64,000 nucleotides of DNA, taken from NCBI GenBank assembly GCA_002778195.1, contig PCDI01000007.1, positions 1,532,999-1,596,998 on the forward strand, read 5' to 3'. Source of the DNA: Raffaelea ambrosiae (taxonomy: Eukaryota; Ascomycota; Sordariomycetes; Ophiostomatales; Ophiostomataceae). The position numbers and the translations under genes were made by a program. The notes below the pieces were generated by a model. The model made no database searches and was not told the DNA's origin. It saw only the letters and a program-made list of their open reading frames with translations. Below, one piece after another: positions 1 through 10,004 of this stretch; position 1 is the first letter of the stretch; every line of letters begins with the position of its first letter.

Positions 1-937
1 CCAGCTTCACCACGTTGCCCAGGATGGCGTCCACCTCCAGCGCCCGCCCGTGCCGGACGTCGTGCAGCATGCTCATCTCGCGGCCCGTGCCCTTGTCCGC
101 CCGCTCCTGCGCAATCGCAAAGCGCTTGGCCGCCTCCTCCACCGTCACGCCCGGCACCCCGGCCGCCTTGGCCAGCGCAATCACCTCCAGCATGACGCCC
201 CAGGCCAGGTCGTGCGCGTGCGGGTCCGACGTGTGCAGGAACTCGCCGTCTGTGGTCAGCGTCAGCGCCGTGATGGGGTTCCACGCGGCGTTGAGCAGCA
301 GCTTGGACCAGCGCGCGACCTGGATGTCGTCGAGGACGGCGGCGCCGCCGCCGCCCCGCACCATGAGGTCGGCGAAGCGCTGGGCGGCCTGCTTGTGCGA
401 GGGCGGCGCGTCGGCCGGGTACGTGCCGAGCTCGAAGAGGTTGAGCATCTCCGGGTAGTCGATGGAGCCAGGGCCCGTCTGCATCGCCGGGCAGTAGATG
501 ACGCCGCTGAGGATGGGGTTCTGCGGGAACGCCGCCGCGACCTCGGCCTCGATCAGGATGCCGTTCTGGGCCAGGACCACGGCGGTCTGCGGCCGGCCCG
601 CGAGCACCGGCCGCAGCTGGTCCGGCAGCGACGGCGTGCTGCCGGGGAAGGACTTGGTGCAGACGAGGACAAAGTCGAAAACGGTGTCGCTGCCGCTGCT
701 GCTGCACTCGGCCACGTCGCGCACGACCGCCGTGGGCCGGAACGAGACGTTGCCGAAGCGGACCGAGGTGAGACGGAAGCCGTCGGCCTTGACGGCGGCA
801 TAGTTGGACCGGCAAACGGCCGTCACCGTGCATCCGGCCTGGAGCAGCTGGTACAGATACACGCCGCCGATGCTGCCGGCGCCGTACAGCAGGATGTTGG
901 CTGCTGCTGCTGCTGCAGGGCGTGCTGGAGACCCCAT
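1..937 (-). CDS. 2-dehydropantoate 2-reductase-like protein, 3' end beyond window
   Basis: The frame opens at an ATG at 937 and stays open to base 1 (312 codons seen), so the C-terminus lies outside the window. Ketopantoate reductases (ApbA/PanE family) reduce 2-dehydropantoate to pantoate with NADPH in the route to coenzyme A; many fungal paralogues have unproven substrates. Near residue 16 is the Rossmann motif NILLYGAGSIGG, followed by a typical VCRSNY segment and VLAQNGI. In the second half, WSKLLLNAAWNPITAL carries the family's conserved Lys and Asn, and the last visible part (HGRALEVDAILGNVV) matches the C-terminal dimer/active-site helix region. No intron is needed. An alanine run follows the start (residues 8-13). 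It is divergent from the SUR7-family gene and shares its promoter. The family call is firm; the actual substrate is not. Confidence 0.86.
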   Translation of the reverse strand, partial: MGSPARPAAAAAANILLYGAGSIGGVYLYQLLQAGCTVTAVCRSNYAAVKADGFRLTSVRFGNVSFRPTAVVRDVAECSSSGSDTVFDFVLVCTKSFPGSTPSLPDQLRPVLAGRPQTAVVLAQNGILIEAEVAAAFPQNPILSGVIYCPAMQTGPGSIDYPEMLNLFELGTYPADAPPSHKQAAQRFADLMVRGGGGAAVLDDIQVARWSKLLLNAAWNPITALTLTTDGEFLHTSDPHAHDLAWGVMLEVIALAKAAGVPGVTVEEAAKRFAIAQERADKGTGREMSMLHDVRHGRALEVDAILGNVVKL

Positions 938-967
938 GGCGCGTTGTGTCTGTCTGTCCCTTTCTCT

Positions 968-999
<32 letters not shown>

Positions 1000-1559
1000 C
1001 ACGGATGGTTGGCAGCCATGTTGAGGTCATTGGCTGTCTGATAGCGAAAAAAGCCCGTAAGTGGGGGCCAATCAGATGACGCCAGACTCCTGGCCGTTCC
1101 TGGCCGTTCTGGCGCCCAGGCTCCAGGCCATCTACAGTCGACGTTGTATGCACGCGTTCGGAAATTTGTGGCCCTCTTTGCTTCGCCTGCCTTCGTCAAT
1201 GGGGCTGTTTGTAGGCCCCGAAAAGGAGGCGCTGCACGCACTAGCCGGTTGTGCTTATTTTGGGTAGAAATAGCACAGCCAACTACATAGTAGTTACTTC
1301 GGAGCTGGCTGGCTGGCTAGCCCGTGAGGCTGAACGGAAGGTCCGATGGCCCTTTGGCCCACCAATCTCAGATGTATATGACGGCATCTCCAAGACGGTC
1401 GAGAGGCCCTTTCTTTTCTTCTGGCTTCTGAGCAAGCATCTCACAACACTAGCAGCGGCCTCTGATACCATCATACCAAATACACGCACACATCCTCACA
1501 CACGCACACATCCTACACACACGCACACATCAAGCATACAGCTTAGCTGCGCTCTCACC
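938..1559. other. Intergenic region between divergent genes
   Basis: No supported gene. It holds the 5' regions of the reductase-like gene (left) and the SUR7-family gene (right), a TG microsatellite at 970-998, one copy of the 9-bp element TACATAGTA at 1284-1292, and a CACA-rich leader at 1490-1530 just before the SUR7-family start. Confidence 0.6.
970..998. repeat. (TG)n microsatellite
   Basis: About fourteen TG dinucleotides preceded by a short CT run, lying 30 bp upstream of the reductase-like start codon, in its promoter or leader. Confidence 0.95.
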
Positions 1560-2375
1560 ATGGCCGAGGCGACGAACTACCCAAGACAGCGGGTCGCCCT
1601 GATCAGCCTGATCTTCCCCATGGCCATCTTGCTGACCATAGTCAACATCACCACGCCAGCCACCCACATCCCCATATTCCACGTCTACACCACCAAGTCG
1701 ATACCCGAGCAAGACAACCAGTGGACCGACTTTGGTCTGTACGGCTTCTGCTACTGGGACGGGTCCCAAAACTACAACTGGTAAGAAGAAGGGGCCCTTC
1801 TCTTTCCTCATCTCCCTTGTTCATTGGTGTGACCTGCTGACAAGCCCTCCCGGTCGGCCAGCACGAGACAGTTCGGCTACAACCCCGCTCCCGTCCTCGC
1901 CAACTCCATGTACAGCCCGACCACCCTCTTCAACGACGCCGAGGCCAGCCACCTGACGGCGCTCTCGCGGGGCCTGGTCGTCCACCTCGTTGCCTGCGGT
2001 TGTGCCTGGGCGGCGCTGGTGTCTGCCGTGCTGGTGTCCAAGATCGGCAACATCCCTCAGCTCGCGGCGACGCTGCTCACCTTTGTCTTCACCCTCGTTG
2101 GCTTTGCCCTGGACTCGGCCCTTTTTATCCCGCTACAAAAGGCCATCTTGCCACACAGCTATGGCGCTCCCCTCCACGGATACTGGATCGTCCTGGTTGC
2201 GCTCATCTGGTCCGCAGTCACGCTCGCGCACAGCATCTTGGCGTTTGTTCTTGAGCGCAGATACAAGCGTGACATGGTGTCGTACCGCGAAATCAGCAAG
2301 GGCATGGCTGCGGATATCCACATGGAGCCTACACGGGCAGCCTACTATGACAATCCAGCAGCGGCAACAGCATGA
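1560..2375 (+). CDS. SUR7/PalI (Rim9)-family four-transmembrane protein
   Basis: Two exons, 1560-1780 and 1862-2375 (donor GTAAGA, acceptor CAG), giving about 244 residues. An N-terminal hydrophobic segment (residues about 11-29) is followed by an extracellular loop with DFGLYGFC and, across the splice junction, NCTRQFGYNP. This pair of cysteines in the first loop is the hallmark of the fungal SUR7/PalI family. Three more hydrophobic segments follow (VVHLVACGCAWAALVSAVLV; LAATLLTFVFTLVGFAL; YWIVLVALIWSAVTLAHSIL), then a charged cytoplasmic tail. Family members organise plasma-membrane eisosome/MCC domains or act in ambient-pH sensing (PalI/Rim9); the sequence alone does not decide which. Using the splice restores the second cysteine, which supports the intron. 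Confidence 0.85.
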
Positions 2376-2821
2376 ACAGACGTGAAAGTGGAGACGAAAG
2401 AAAAGGGGCACACGAGCGTTTGATCGGGTTTCGTCGAGGGCTTGAGGACTGAAGGACTGTAGGACTGGGTGTAGCAATCTGGAGCATAGGGAAGCATAAG
2501 GCATTTGAATAGGATCCTATCCGTGTACGGTGGAAGCGTATTTTTGGGAGTGGTGCGTTTCTTTTGTGTGTTTTTTTTTAAAAAAATTTATTTGAGCCAT
2601 CAAGCAATAGTCATCAAGCGAGTTTGTGGACGTGTGAGTCATTGGGGCCACGGTCTTCGGGTCACGGTCAGATGCGAGCCTCTGGTATGCATAGCCCGTG
2701 GACCCCATGCTGTCTCTTTGTATTTGCTGTTGAACAGATGCCCGCGCCGTGTCAAGCTCCTTGAATAGAAATGGCAAACTCTTCAACACCCTCGGTTTCC
2801 AGCCCCCCCCCCCCCCCCAGC
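2376..2821. other. Short spacer between convergent genes
   Basis: 3' flanks of the SUR7-family gene and the permease. Contains an A/T-rich stretch (2570-2590) and a C16 run at 2803-2818 that ends three bases before the permease stop codon. No gene seen. Confidence 0.6.
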
Positions 2822-5228
2822 TCAGTAGACAACCTCCCTGACCTTTCTCAGCCAGGGCACTTTGGCCGGCGTGGGTCGAGCTTCTTGCGACGACGATTCC
2901 GATACCTCCGTGGCCTGGGGCACCACGGCATATTTCCGCCCCGTGACCAGATCGGCCTCCTTCAGCGGGATCACCTTGGTCCGCTTGATGACCTTCCAGC
3001 CCACGTAGAGCACCACAAAGACGGCAATCACAATGTAGTCGACCACGAAGCCCACCACGTCAAAGCCGTCGATGAAGACGCTGTAGCCCGAGATGAAGAC
3101 CAGAAAGGTGTTGATGCCAACGACGAACCAGGCGCTGTACGGGTGCCACATGGCTCGGAACGGCAGGTCCTCGACGCGGTTGCCCTGCGCCACCCAGGCC
3201 TTGCGGAAGCGGAGGTTGGTGACGCCGATGAACGCCCAGGCAATGTACGTGGCCGAGCCGGCGATGCTCGTGAGGTAGCTGAAGATGAGAGCGGGGCCGG
3301 TCTTGTAGTTGAGGATGGCAATGAGGCCCAGGGCGTTGGACACGACCACGGCATACACCGGCACGCCGTTGCGCGTGGTCTTGGCGAAGAACCGCGGCGC
3401 CCGCCCGGCCGCGGCCAAGGCCATGAGACTGCGCGAGGCAACGTAGATGGCCGAGTTCATCGAGGAGAACTGGGCCGTAATCCTGGGGAGAGTTGTGAGC
3501 ACGGGGCAGACACCGGGGGTATATGGCTGAGGATCACGGGATGCATCAGGGCTCTTTTTTTTTTTTTTCTGGAAATTCTACGCACATTACCACATTCACG
3601 ACATTGCCCACCTGCGGTGCACCCGCCTGCTCGAGCGCAATGGTCCACGGCGACTTGCCCGACCGGGTCGAGGCGCTGAGCAGCTCTTTGCTGTCCGAGG
3701 GTACCAGGATGCCGGCAAAGAAGACCAGGCCCTCGAAGATGAAGGCGCATCGCCAAAATGTCTGCCGGATGGCCTTGGGGAGATCGCGGGCCGGGTTCTT
3801 GCTCTCGGCGGCCGTGAGGGCAAGCATTTCGGTTCCTGGGGGGAGAGGTTCAGCGGGGGGAAGCAGTAGGGAATCGAGAAGGGAGGAGTAAGAGCCAAGG
3901 ATGGGAAGGAGTAGGAAATCGAGCCGAGACGGCCAAGAGCACACGCACCACAGTAGTAGACGGCGGCAAGCAGAAAGCTTTGGCCAAAGCCGTCGATGCC
4001 GTTGGCGATGGGGCCTGGATCACGCCAGTACTTGAAGCCAATGTACTTGCCACCAATGGCGCCGGTGTTCAGCAGGATGGCAACGATGTAGCCACCAAAG
4101 ATGCAGAACACTTTCCAACACGCGAACCTACAAAAGTGCGGACTGTCAGTGCCTCGCGTCCAGTGTCGTCCGCTGCCATGTTTGCCATTGTTCGCTCCCT
4201 TGCGCTTCAGTCTTACCAGAATTCCATCTCGCCAAAGACGACGACTCCCAGCAGCGATGTGACCTAGTCAGGCGCCAGTGGAACAAGTGTTAGAAACGAG
4301 GCAGTCGTCGTTTTCATCACGATGTCAAGAGTGCATCCACTTGCCTGATAGAAGGCCCACCAGCTTGAACATGGAAGATTAGCCAAGAGAACCCTCAAAC
4401 GAAAAAAAAGGAAAAAGGGAAAAAAGAAGGGAAAAAGAAGGAAAAAGAAGGGGGAAAAAGGAGGGGGAAAAAGAAAGAAAAAAAGAAGAAAAAAAGAAAA
4501 AAAGAAAAAAAAAAGCACCAAGTACGGCGGCCAAGAGAACTTACATCATTACCCACGCATAGCTTGGCGCCCTATCATTGCCCACCCAGTACGACATCAG
4601 AATCGAGCTCGCGTTGAAGTCGCCGGCAATGTTGGTGACCCAGAGGTAGTAGTAGTTCCAGCCGAGACTGAAGGCCAGCGCCGGGTCGATCCAGCGGCCG
4701 GCCATCTCGATAAAGGCGCCCTTGATGGGGAACAGCGTGGCCATCTCGCCCAGACACTGCATGACAAAGAAGACGTCGACGCCGATGATGGCGAAGCAGA
4801 TGAGCGCGCCAACGGGGCCGCTGTAGGAGATGGCGTAGCCGGTGCCGTACCAGATGGAGGCGCCGACGACGCCGCCGAAACCAATCATGACGAGATGGCC
4901 TGGGTTGTGTCTTGGTCAACTATGATTACGATCCAGGCGACCCAGATGACCCGGATCATCCAAATTGGCTTGGCAGTGCAGTCTTCTCTGAGAGAACTTA
5001 CGATTCTTGAGACCTCTCTGGAGGCCATCATCTATTTCCCATGCAGTTAGCGAGCACATTCGGGTGGTGGTCGGAACAGAAAGAATCTCAGAAAAAAAAA
5101 AGACACTCACCCATCATGTTTCCATTGTCGGCCACGACCGCCGTGTCGCCATCGTGCAGCGACTCGGCAGCATCTGCTGCCGCCGTCGCCGTCGTGTCCA
5201 TGGGCCCTTTTGCGTCGTCCTGTGCCAT
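2822..5228 (-). CDS. Amino acid permease (APC superfamily), eight exons
   Basis: Predicted exons on the minus strand: 5228-5111, 5031-5002, 4899-4545, 4363-4345, 4263-4217, 4127-3949, 3835-3586, 3482-2822. All junctions keep phase and give 552 residues, the usual size for fungal amino acid permeases. The N-terminal cytoplasmic tail ends in LKNRHLVMIGFGGVVGAS, the conserved start of the first membrane helix; GEMATLFPIKGAF, WNYYYLW, GEMEFW and MITAQFSSMNSAIYVASR are conserved landmarks between helices. The protein would import amino acids by proton symport across the plasma membrane; the specific substrate cannot be read (YAT family; polyamine or GABA transport is an alternative). Odd points: exon 4 is only 19 nt and is followed by a GC-AG intron (donor GCAAGT). 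The C-terminal tail holds KEADLVTGRKY, common in this group. Confidence 0.9.
4401..4514. repeat. Polypurine tract inside permease intron
   Basis: About 114 bases of almost pure A/G on the plus strand (polypyrimidine in the transcript), filling most of the intron between permease exons 3 and 4. Such tracts can form triplex DNA; no function is shown. Confidence 0.9.
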
Positions 5229-5899
5229 TTTTGCGCGTGGAAGTGCGATTCAGACGATATACGGCCAGAGTGCAAAGAGTGAGGCAATTCTGAACAAAGC
5301 GCGAGATACTTCTCCCCAAGAGTCTATAGACATAGAGAACCTTATATACATCTGCATCAAAATGCTCGGAACTGCCCATCCCACGCACGTAGCAATTTTG
5401 CCCCCGTCCCCCTCCATAACCACACAGCCGGAGCAAGCACGGAAGACTGCGCGCACATGGCAAATGATAGCGGTTGACTCCGATGCCACCCTCGGTGCCG
5501 TGATGATCCTGCATCGAAACTTGGGCATGGGAGTCAGATAAGACAGGCAAGGAATAGTGCAATTCTTACACCAGAGGCGGCGCTGTGGTTCGGTCACCAA
5601 CGGGAATAACCCCATGCTTGTGGGCTTAATCTACAACCAATCCCGTCTGCCAACCGCCCTTGGGTAGGTGTTGATAAGATCGTCGTCCCGGGCCACATCA
5701 GAACTGCTCGTCGTTCACCGCGACTGTTCTTGGGGGACTCGGGACATCTTGCCACAGCTCGAATCTCAAAGACGAATCCTGGCGTTTAGATATTCCTAGT
5801 TTGTACATAGGCCTGTTCTTAGCTGCATCTCTGGTCTTCCGGGTCCTGGAAACCACCTCCCTCCCTTCGTCACACGATTCTGACTCTTTGCCTTTCGAG
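5229..5899. other. Intergenic: permease 5' region
   Basis: Upstream region of the permease. No conserved protein was recognised in any frame. The part nearest 5900 lies beyond the apparent end of the HET-like remnant. Confidence 0.5.
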
Positions 5900-6960
5900 T
5901 CTATTGCGCTCCCCGGTCTGCGGCCACTTGTCCGTAGACAATATTGCTGTCGGCCGATGCCCAAGACCAAGAGGGTGCCCGCCCTCGGCTCCGGGATACG
6001 GAGTCGTCCACCCCTTTGAACTGTGTGTCTCCCCGGTACCAGCACATATCCGCCAACAGAGAATCGCGCCACAAGCCAGCCACTTGCCCGTGTTTTCGTC
6101 TGCGCTGCATCGCTTGGGCCAGTCCAGAAAAGACAGGCAACTTGTCCGAAGGATAGGAGAGCTGCATTGGGAAATACTGCATAGCCATTTTCGCCGCCAA
6201 ATAGCCTCCAGCGCTGTACAGCAACCATCGTTGTCGTCGTGAATATCATCCGGAACAGCCTCGGAGATGCCCCGGTAGAACCTAGTTTTCATATCGCCAT
6301 GTCCATCACGCCGTCCTCCACACTCGCATGTGTGACCTCGGACGCATTCCCAAAGCATCTCCTGGCTGCCGTAATGCAAACCCCGGGGTGCCAACAGGAG
6401 CTCCTGGTGCGTCCACCCGCGTGCAAGAACGGGGAGGCTGGCGGTAAGCTCTTTCAATGGTCCGCCGAAGTGTCGTGTCCGGCGCACCGCAGCATCTCCA
6501 GCGCGAACGTATGTCATCCCTCGGCGCATGAAACAAGCCGGCTGTGACAGAGTCTGCCCACGTCAGACATGCGACCACACTCTCGTGTCCAGTCGGCGTG
6601 GTCTGCCTCCCTTTGAATGATGCAGAGGGAGTCGATCCACAGATAGCGCACATGGAGGGCACGAGCCAAAGCGATGACGTCCTGGAAGGCCTCCGGCAGT
6701 TCTTTTACGGTTATGCCCTGGTTGAAGGATGCCAAGTTTTCTGGGGTTGCCATGGTAAAGTCAGAACGGCCCCAGCAGTAGGCCAGACACATGTAATGGC
6801 CTCTGCTTCCATTGGTCTCGTACAAGGTGATCGTGCCTGGATCTCTACTGCTGGCGGGCCGTGAAGTAGCCCATCAATTCCGGTTCCGGATCAAGACCAA
6901 GCTGTTCCAATGCTTGTTTGAGAAATGTGCATCCTTCACTATTCTCATCGCAATCTGTGG
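5900..6960 (-). pseudogene. Degenerate heterokaryon-incompatibility (HET) domain gene
   Basis: Pieces of one HET protein lie in order on the minus strand but in different frames. From 6825 to about 6560: YMCLAYCWG, then VRYLWIDSLCIIQ and DWTRECGRMSDV, the HET core. From about 6460 to 6350, in a second frame: LARGWTHQELLLAPRGLHYG and EMLWEC. From 6224 to 5901, in a third frame: DKLPVFSGLAQAM, VAGLWRDSLL and SRGRAPSWSWASAD, the usual C-terminal landmarks. An upstream stretch near 6960-6850 (DCDENSEGCTFLKQALEQLG) reads into a stop before the core. The spacing between the core and the GWT motif is much shorter than usual, suggesting deletion. HET proteins trigger cell death after fusion of unlike hyphae. 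Unrecognised introns could explain part of the shifts, but decay is simpler. Confidence 0.8.
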
Positions 6961-7878
6961 ATCCTATATTAGGATTTCGGCGGCGTTCTATCATGGATCC
7001 AGATGCTACAAAGCCGTGGCGGCGCTTTCAGCCTTGCAACTAGCACTTTCCATCGAAGGGTAAAGCGGCGGAGACTAAGTACCGGGGCGACAGACATGGA
7101 GAGGATCCGCGTGTTGTCATGCAGGTTGTTGTAAAGGTGTATTGTGTGCCTGTTGTGTAGGTATTCGATCCTAGATGCCGGTGCTTTCGACAGTAGAAGC
7201 AACAGAATATTATAACCAAGAATAAAAATAAAAATAAAAATAAAAATAAAATAAAACCTCCAATGATGAGATAAGCTTAATATTGATCCGTGGTTGAATC
7301 TTGGCGCAGCAAGCTGCCCGACGGGAGTGACAAGGCTGGCTTCTGCATGCGCAGCATTGTGTATAACTAGCACGTGCAAGCCACGCACCGGTCGTCTCTC
7401 AGCAGGGCAGCAGTGCTATGGATATCCAACCAGAGCCGTCGGCATAACTGACGTGCAGAATTCAAGGCCAAGCGGTGCTTGCTACCCCTTTTTTCTTCTG
7501 CTGGTGCTCTTGATGCAATGCTCTTCGCCTCTTTGGCCTGGCTTGAAAACGGACCCCAGTACGGCCCAGTCTCGTGTAAGAGTATCCTAATAGTAGAAAA
7601 GGACTAATGCGGAGACAGGAGCAACAACCAAAGATACTAGCCGTATAGCTGCTCTAGTGGCTAAGAGGCACTTTAAGCAATTTATATTTAGAACATTTAC
7701 GCGTATTCCAGGATGAAATTGCTTCTCGAGTCTTTACATGTTGAGTGTTATCTCTCAAGTTGTTATTTCTGAAGGTGGAGGATATGTATATATTGGTTCT
7801 TCTCTTCTCATGTCGATTGTGATCATCCATTAACGTCATGATTCGGCTCATCTACCCCTCAGCCACGATCATCAACTA
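6961..7878. other. Intergenic, AT-rich
   Basis: No gene recognised. Contains a pentanucleotide microsatellite (listed separately) and AT-rich sequence near 7560-7850, between two decayed genes. Confidence 0.5.
7221..7256. repeat. (AAAAT)n microsatellite
   Basis: About seven units of AATAA/AAAAT. Confidence 0.95.
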
Positions 7879-8474
7879 CTTACAACACTCAAAATCATCT
7901 TCATCTGTCGTCGACTTGGCGTGCTTCTTGCGCGTCGCCTCGGCTGGGTACGGACACAGGATCCGGCTGTTTTCCACACCATTCGTGTTGTTGAAGCTGA
8001 TGGGCAAAGTGTCCGGCACGGTGCCCCTCTCTACCAGTCGACGAGCTTGGCCGTCGGCTGGCCACCATTGCCGCCGGAGCGGTAGGTCAGGATCTTGCCG
8101 CCGGCCTGCTAAAGAGCACGCAGGTCTGGATCATCCGTGCTGACCATCGACTCGTACTGCTGCACTGAGGCGTGGAACAGCCGCGCAAACTCGTTCGCGA
8201 AGGTGGTCTGCGTGTGGTTCCACCCGGGTTCAGTGACGTCGTATCTTTGTCAATATGTGCTTCAAGGCAAGACTGAAAGGGGGGGCAATATGTGACCGTT
8301 CCAAGAGACAGCAAAGCCAGGTTCAGCAGAGCGTGGAGATTGACGTTTCCGGGACTGCTAAGTGCCCACGGACCCGATGTGTAAGACAAGCTGCGACCGG
8401 CATCTGTTGTGATCGTCTTCAGCTGGCCCAGCGATACCCGGACGACTACGACGCCGTCGGCGCAGTGTCACCGT

Positions 8475-8476
<2 letters not shown>
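7879..8476 (-). pseudogene. Rearranged tannase/feruloyl-esterase remnant
   Basis: On the minus strand from about 8232 to 7879 the sequence reads, across stops and one or more frame changes, WNHTQTTFANEFARLFHASV, VSTDDPDLRAL-stop-QAGGKILTY, then GTVPDTLPISFNNTNG and RILCPYPAEA: the C-terminal part of a tannase/FaeB-type serine esterase (GTDDPDLSAF...AGGK...CPYP pattern). On the plus strand at about 8393-8476 the sequence reads LQLAQRYPDDYDAV, which in this family directly follows the nucleophile motif GCSTGG; the bases before it (GCTGCGACCGGC) look like that motif with two bases missing. So the catalytic part is present but inverted and placed next to the C-terminal part. The gene is non-functional. 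Intact members hydrolyse gallate or ferulate esters and are secreted. Confidence 0.68.
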
Positions 8477-8510
<34 letters not shown>

Positions 8511-10004
8511 GAGGTCGTCGACTATTGCCGCGTCTTCGAGGCACCCAGAATCAATAAAAAAGCGACAGCATTTGACCCAGGCCAGTTGAATCAGGTAGCA
8601 TACGCCCATACATGCGAAGATCTACTATGCATCTGACAGGGTGGTTGAATGCCGTGGCATCAGTCTTGATACCCAAGGAAGACAGCCACGCCAGCGACGA
8701 CAGACATGGGCAAGGCATGCAGGCCGACGCTTTGCTGCCTCTCTGGTTTTCCCATGTCGAGAAGGCATGCAGCCAGAGGGAGCTTGTCGAGCAGTACTTC
8801 AGACAACCGGTCCGCAAGAAGGTCAGAAGACCGGTGCAGGGCTCTGTCGGGCTTCCGTTTCTGGCCCTAATTTCTGCTTTCGGTTGTATACCCGGTTCTC
8901 GGTCTGTGAGTTCGACTTTCACATGCCAGAATAAAGGGAAAAAGAGAATTACCGTGTCCACAGAAAGGAAGGGGACAAAGGCAAAGAAAGGAAGAGTCTG
9001 TGCAGAATGATTTATTGATCCCATGTGGAAATATCTCTCTGCAAAGATATGCTGTCCGAATCCAGAGACCGAGCTTACGCCAGATTACGATTGCCGGCCC
9101 CATTATTGGCCGTCTACGCAGTAACTATACCCTTCTTCTTTTTGTCTTGTCCGCCGTCTTGTTTTCTCTTGTTCTGTCTTGTTTTTGCTTGTCCCGCCGC
9201 GGCCACCATTGCCAATGCAGGAAATACGCCGCCCACAGGACCTGTCATTGGAGACAGGCGATTTGCTTAGCGCTGGTGATCCCCGTTTGTGGGTCGCTGC
9301 CTTGGTTGGCCCCCCTTGGGTGTGTTCCCCCCCTGAACCAATCGTCTTAGGCACATGGGCTGCCTGCCGTGGAATAGCACAGCACTCGACAGCCGAAGCT
9401 ACGCAGTGGGATGCCCACTCGGCGCTGCCAATTGCCATTCGGTCAGGCCTGATTAGGACCGGACTCTCATTTTTGCAAGTGCTGCGCGTTCATGCAGAGT
9501 AGCAGCCGCATAGTTGCTATTATGTATGTACAACGCATGCGACTTAACAGAACACACATAAGCCAGTGCAAACACACCTTCTCGAAAGGGACCAGAGGCT
9601 GAAATCACGCCCACTTTGTTTTCTTACACAGTACACCGGAACCCCCCCCCCCCCCATGTCTCCAGACCTTTCCAGAAGCCAACTGGGGCCGCGTTCGTCT
9701 TTCACATGAAGGATGATCATTTTGACGGGATGCGGAAGGAGGGGAATGGCAGGCAGCCTGAACTGTCCCGACATGGGTTCCTTCGTGGGTCTTCCGCGGC
9801 GTCTGCAGTCCCATGGCTGAGCTCCGGAAAGGGCGATGCGCTGATATATATTGAGGATGACGTCCCTCTGTTGTTTGCGATAAGCGAGATCGACGGCAGA
9901 CGTTTGGGTTTGGTAGGTAGCAGGAGGACTGCAAAACAAGCTCGACCGGTTCCCCGTTTGAAGTTGAGTCTGTTCAAAGCCTGTTCCATACTGTGCCGTA
10001 CGTG
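8477..10004. other. Intergenic region upstream of acid phosphatase
   Basis: Begins with an (AG)n microsatellite (8478-8507) and contains a C14 run at 9642-9655. Open frames in 8600-9100 show no recognisable domain. The last few hundred bases should hold the acid phosphatase promoter; I saw no CACGTG element there. Confidence 0.5.

Noticed and set aside
8612..9010. Plus- and minus-strand frames of 130-157 codons next to the esterase remnant
   Set aside because: Neither translation resembles a known family; the region is probably decayed or non-coding DNA.
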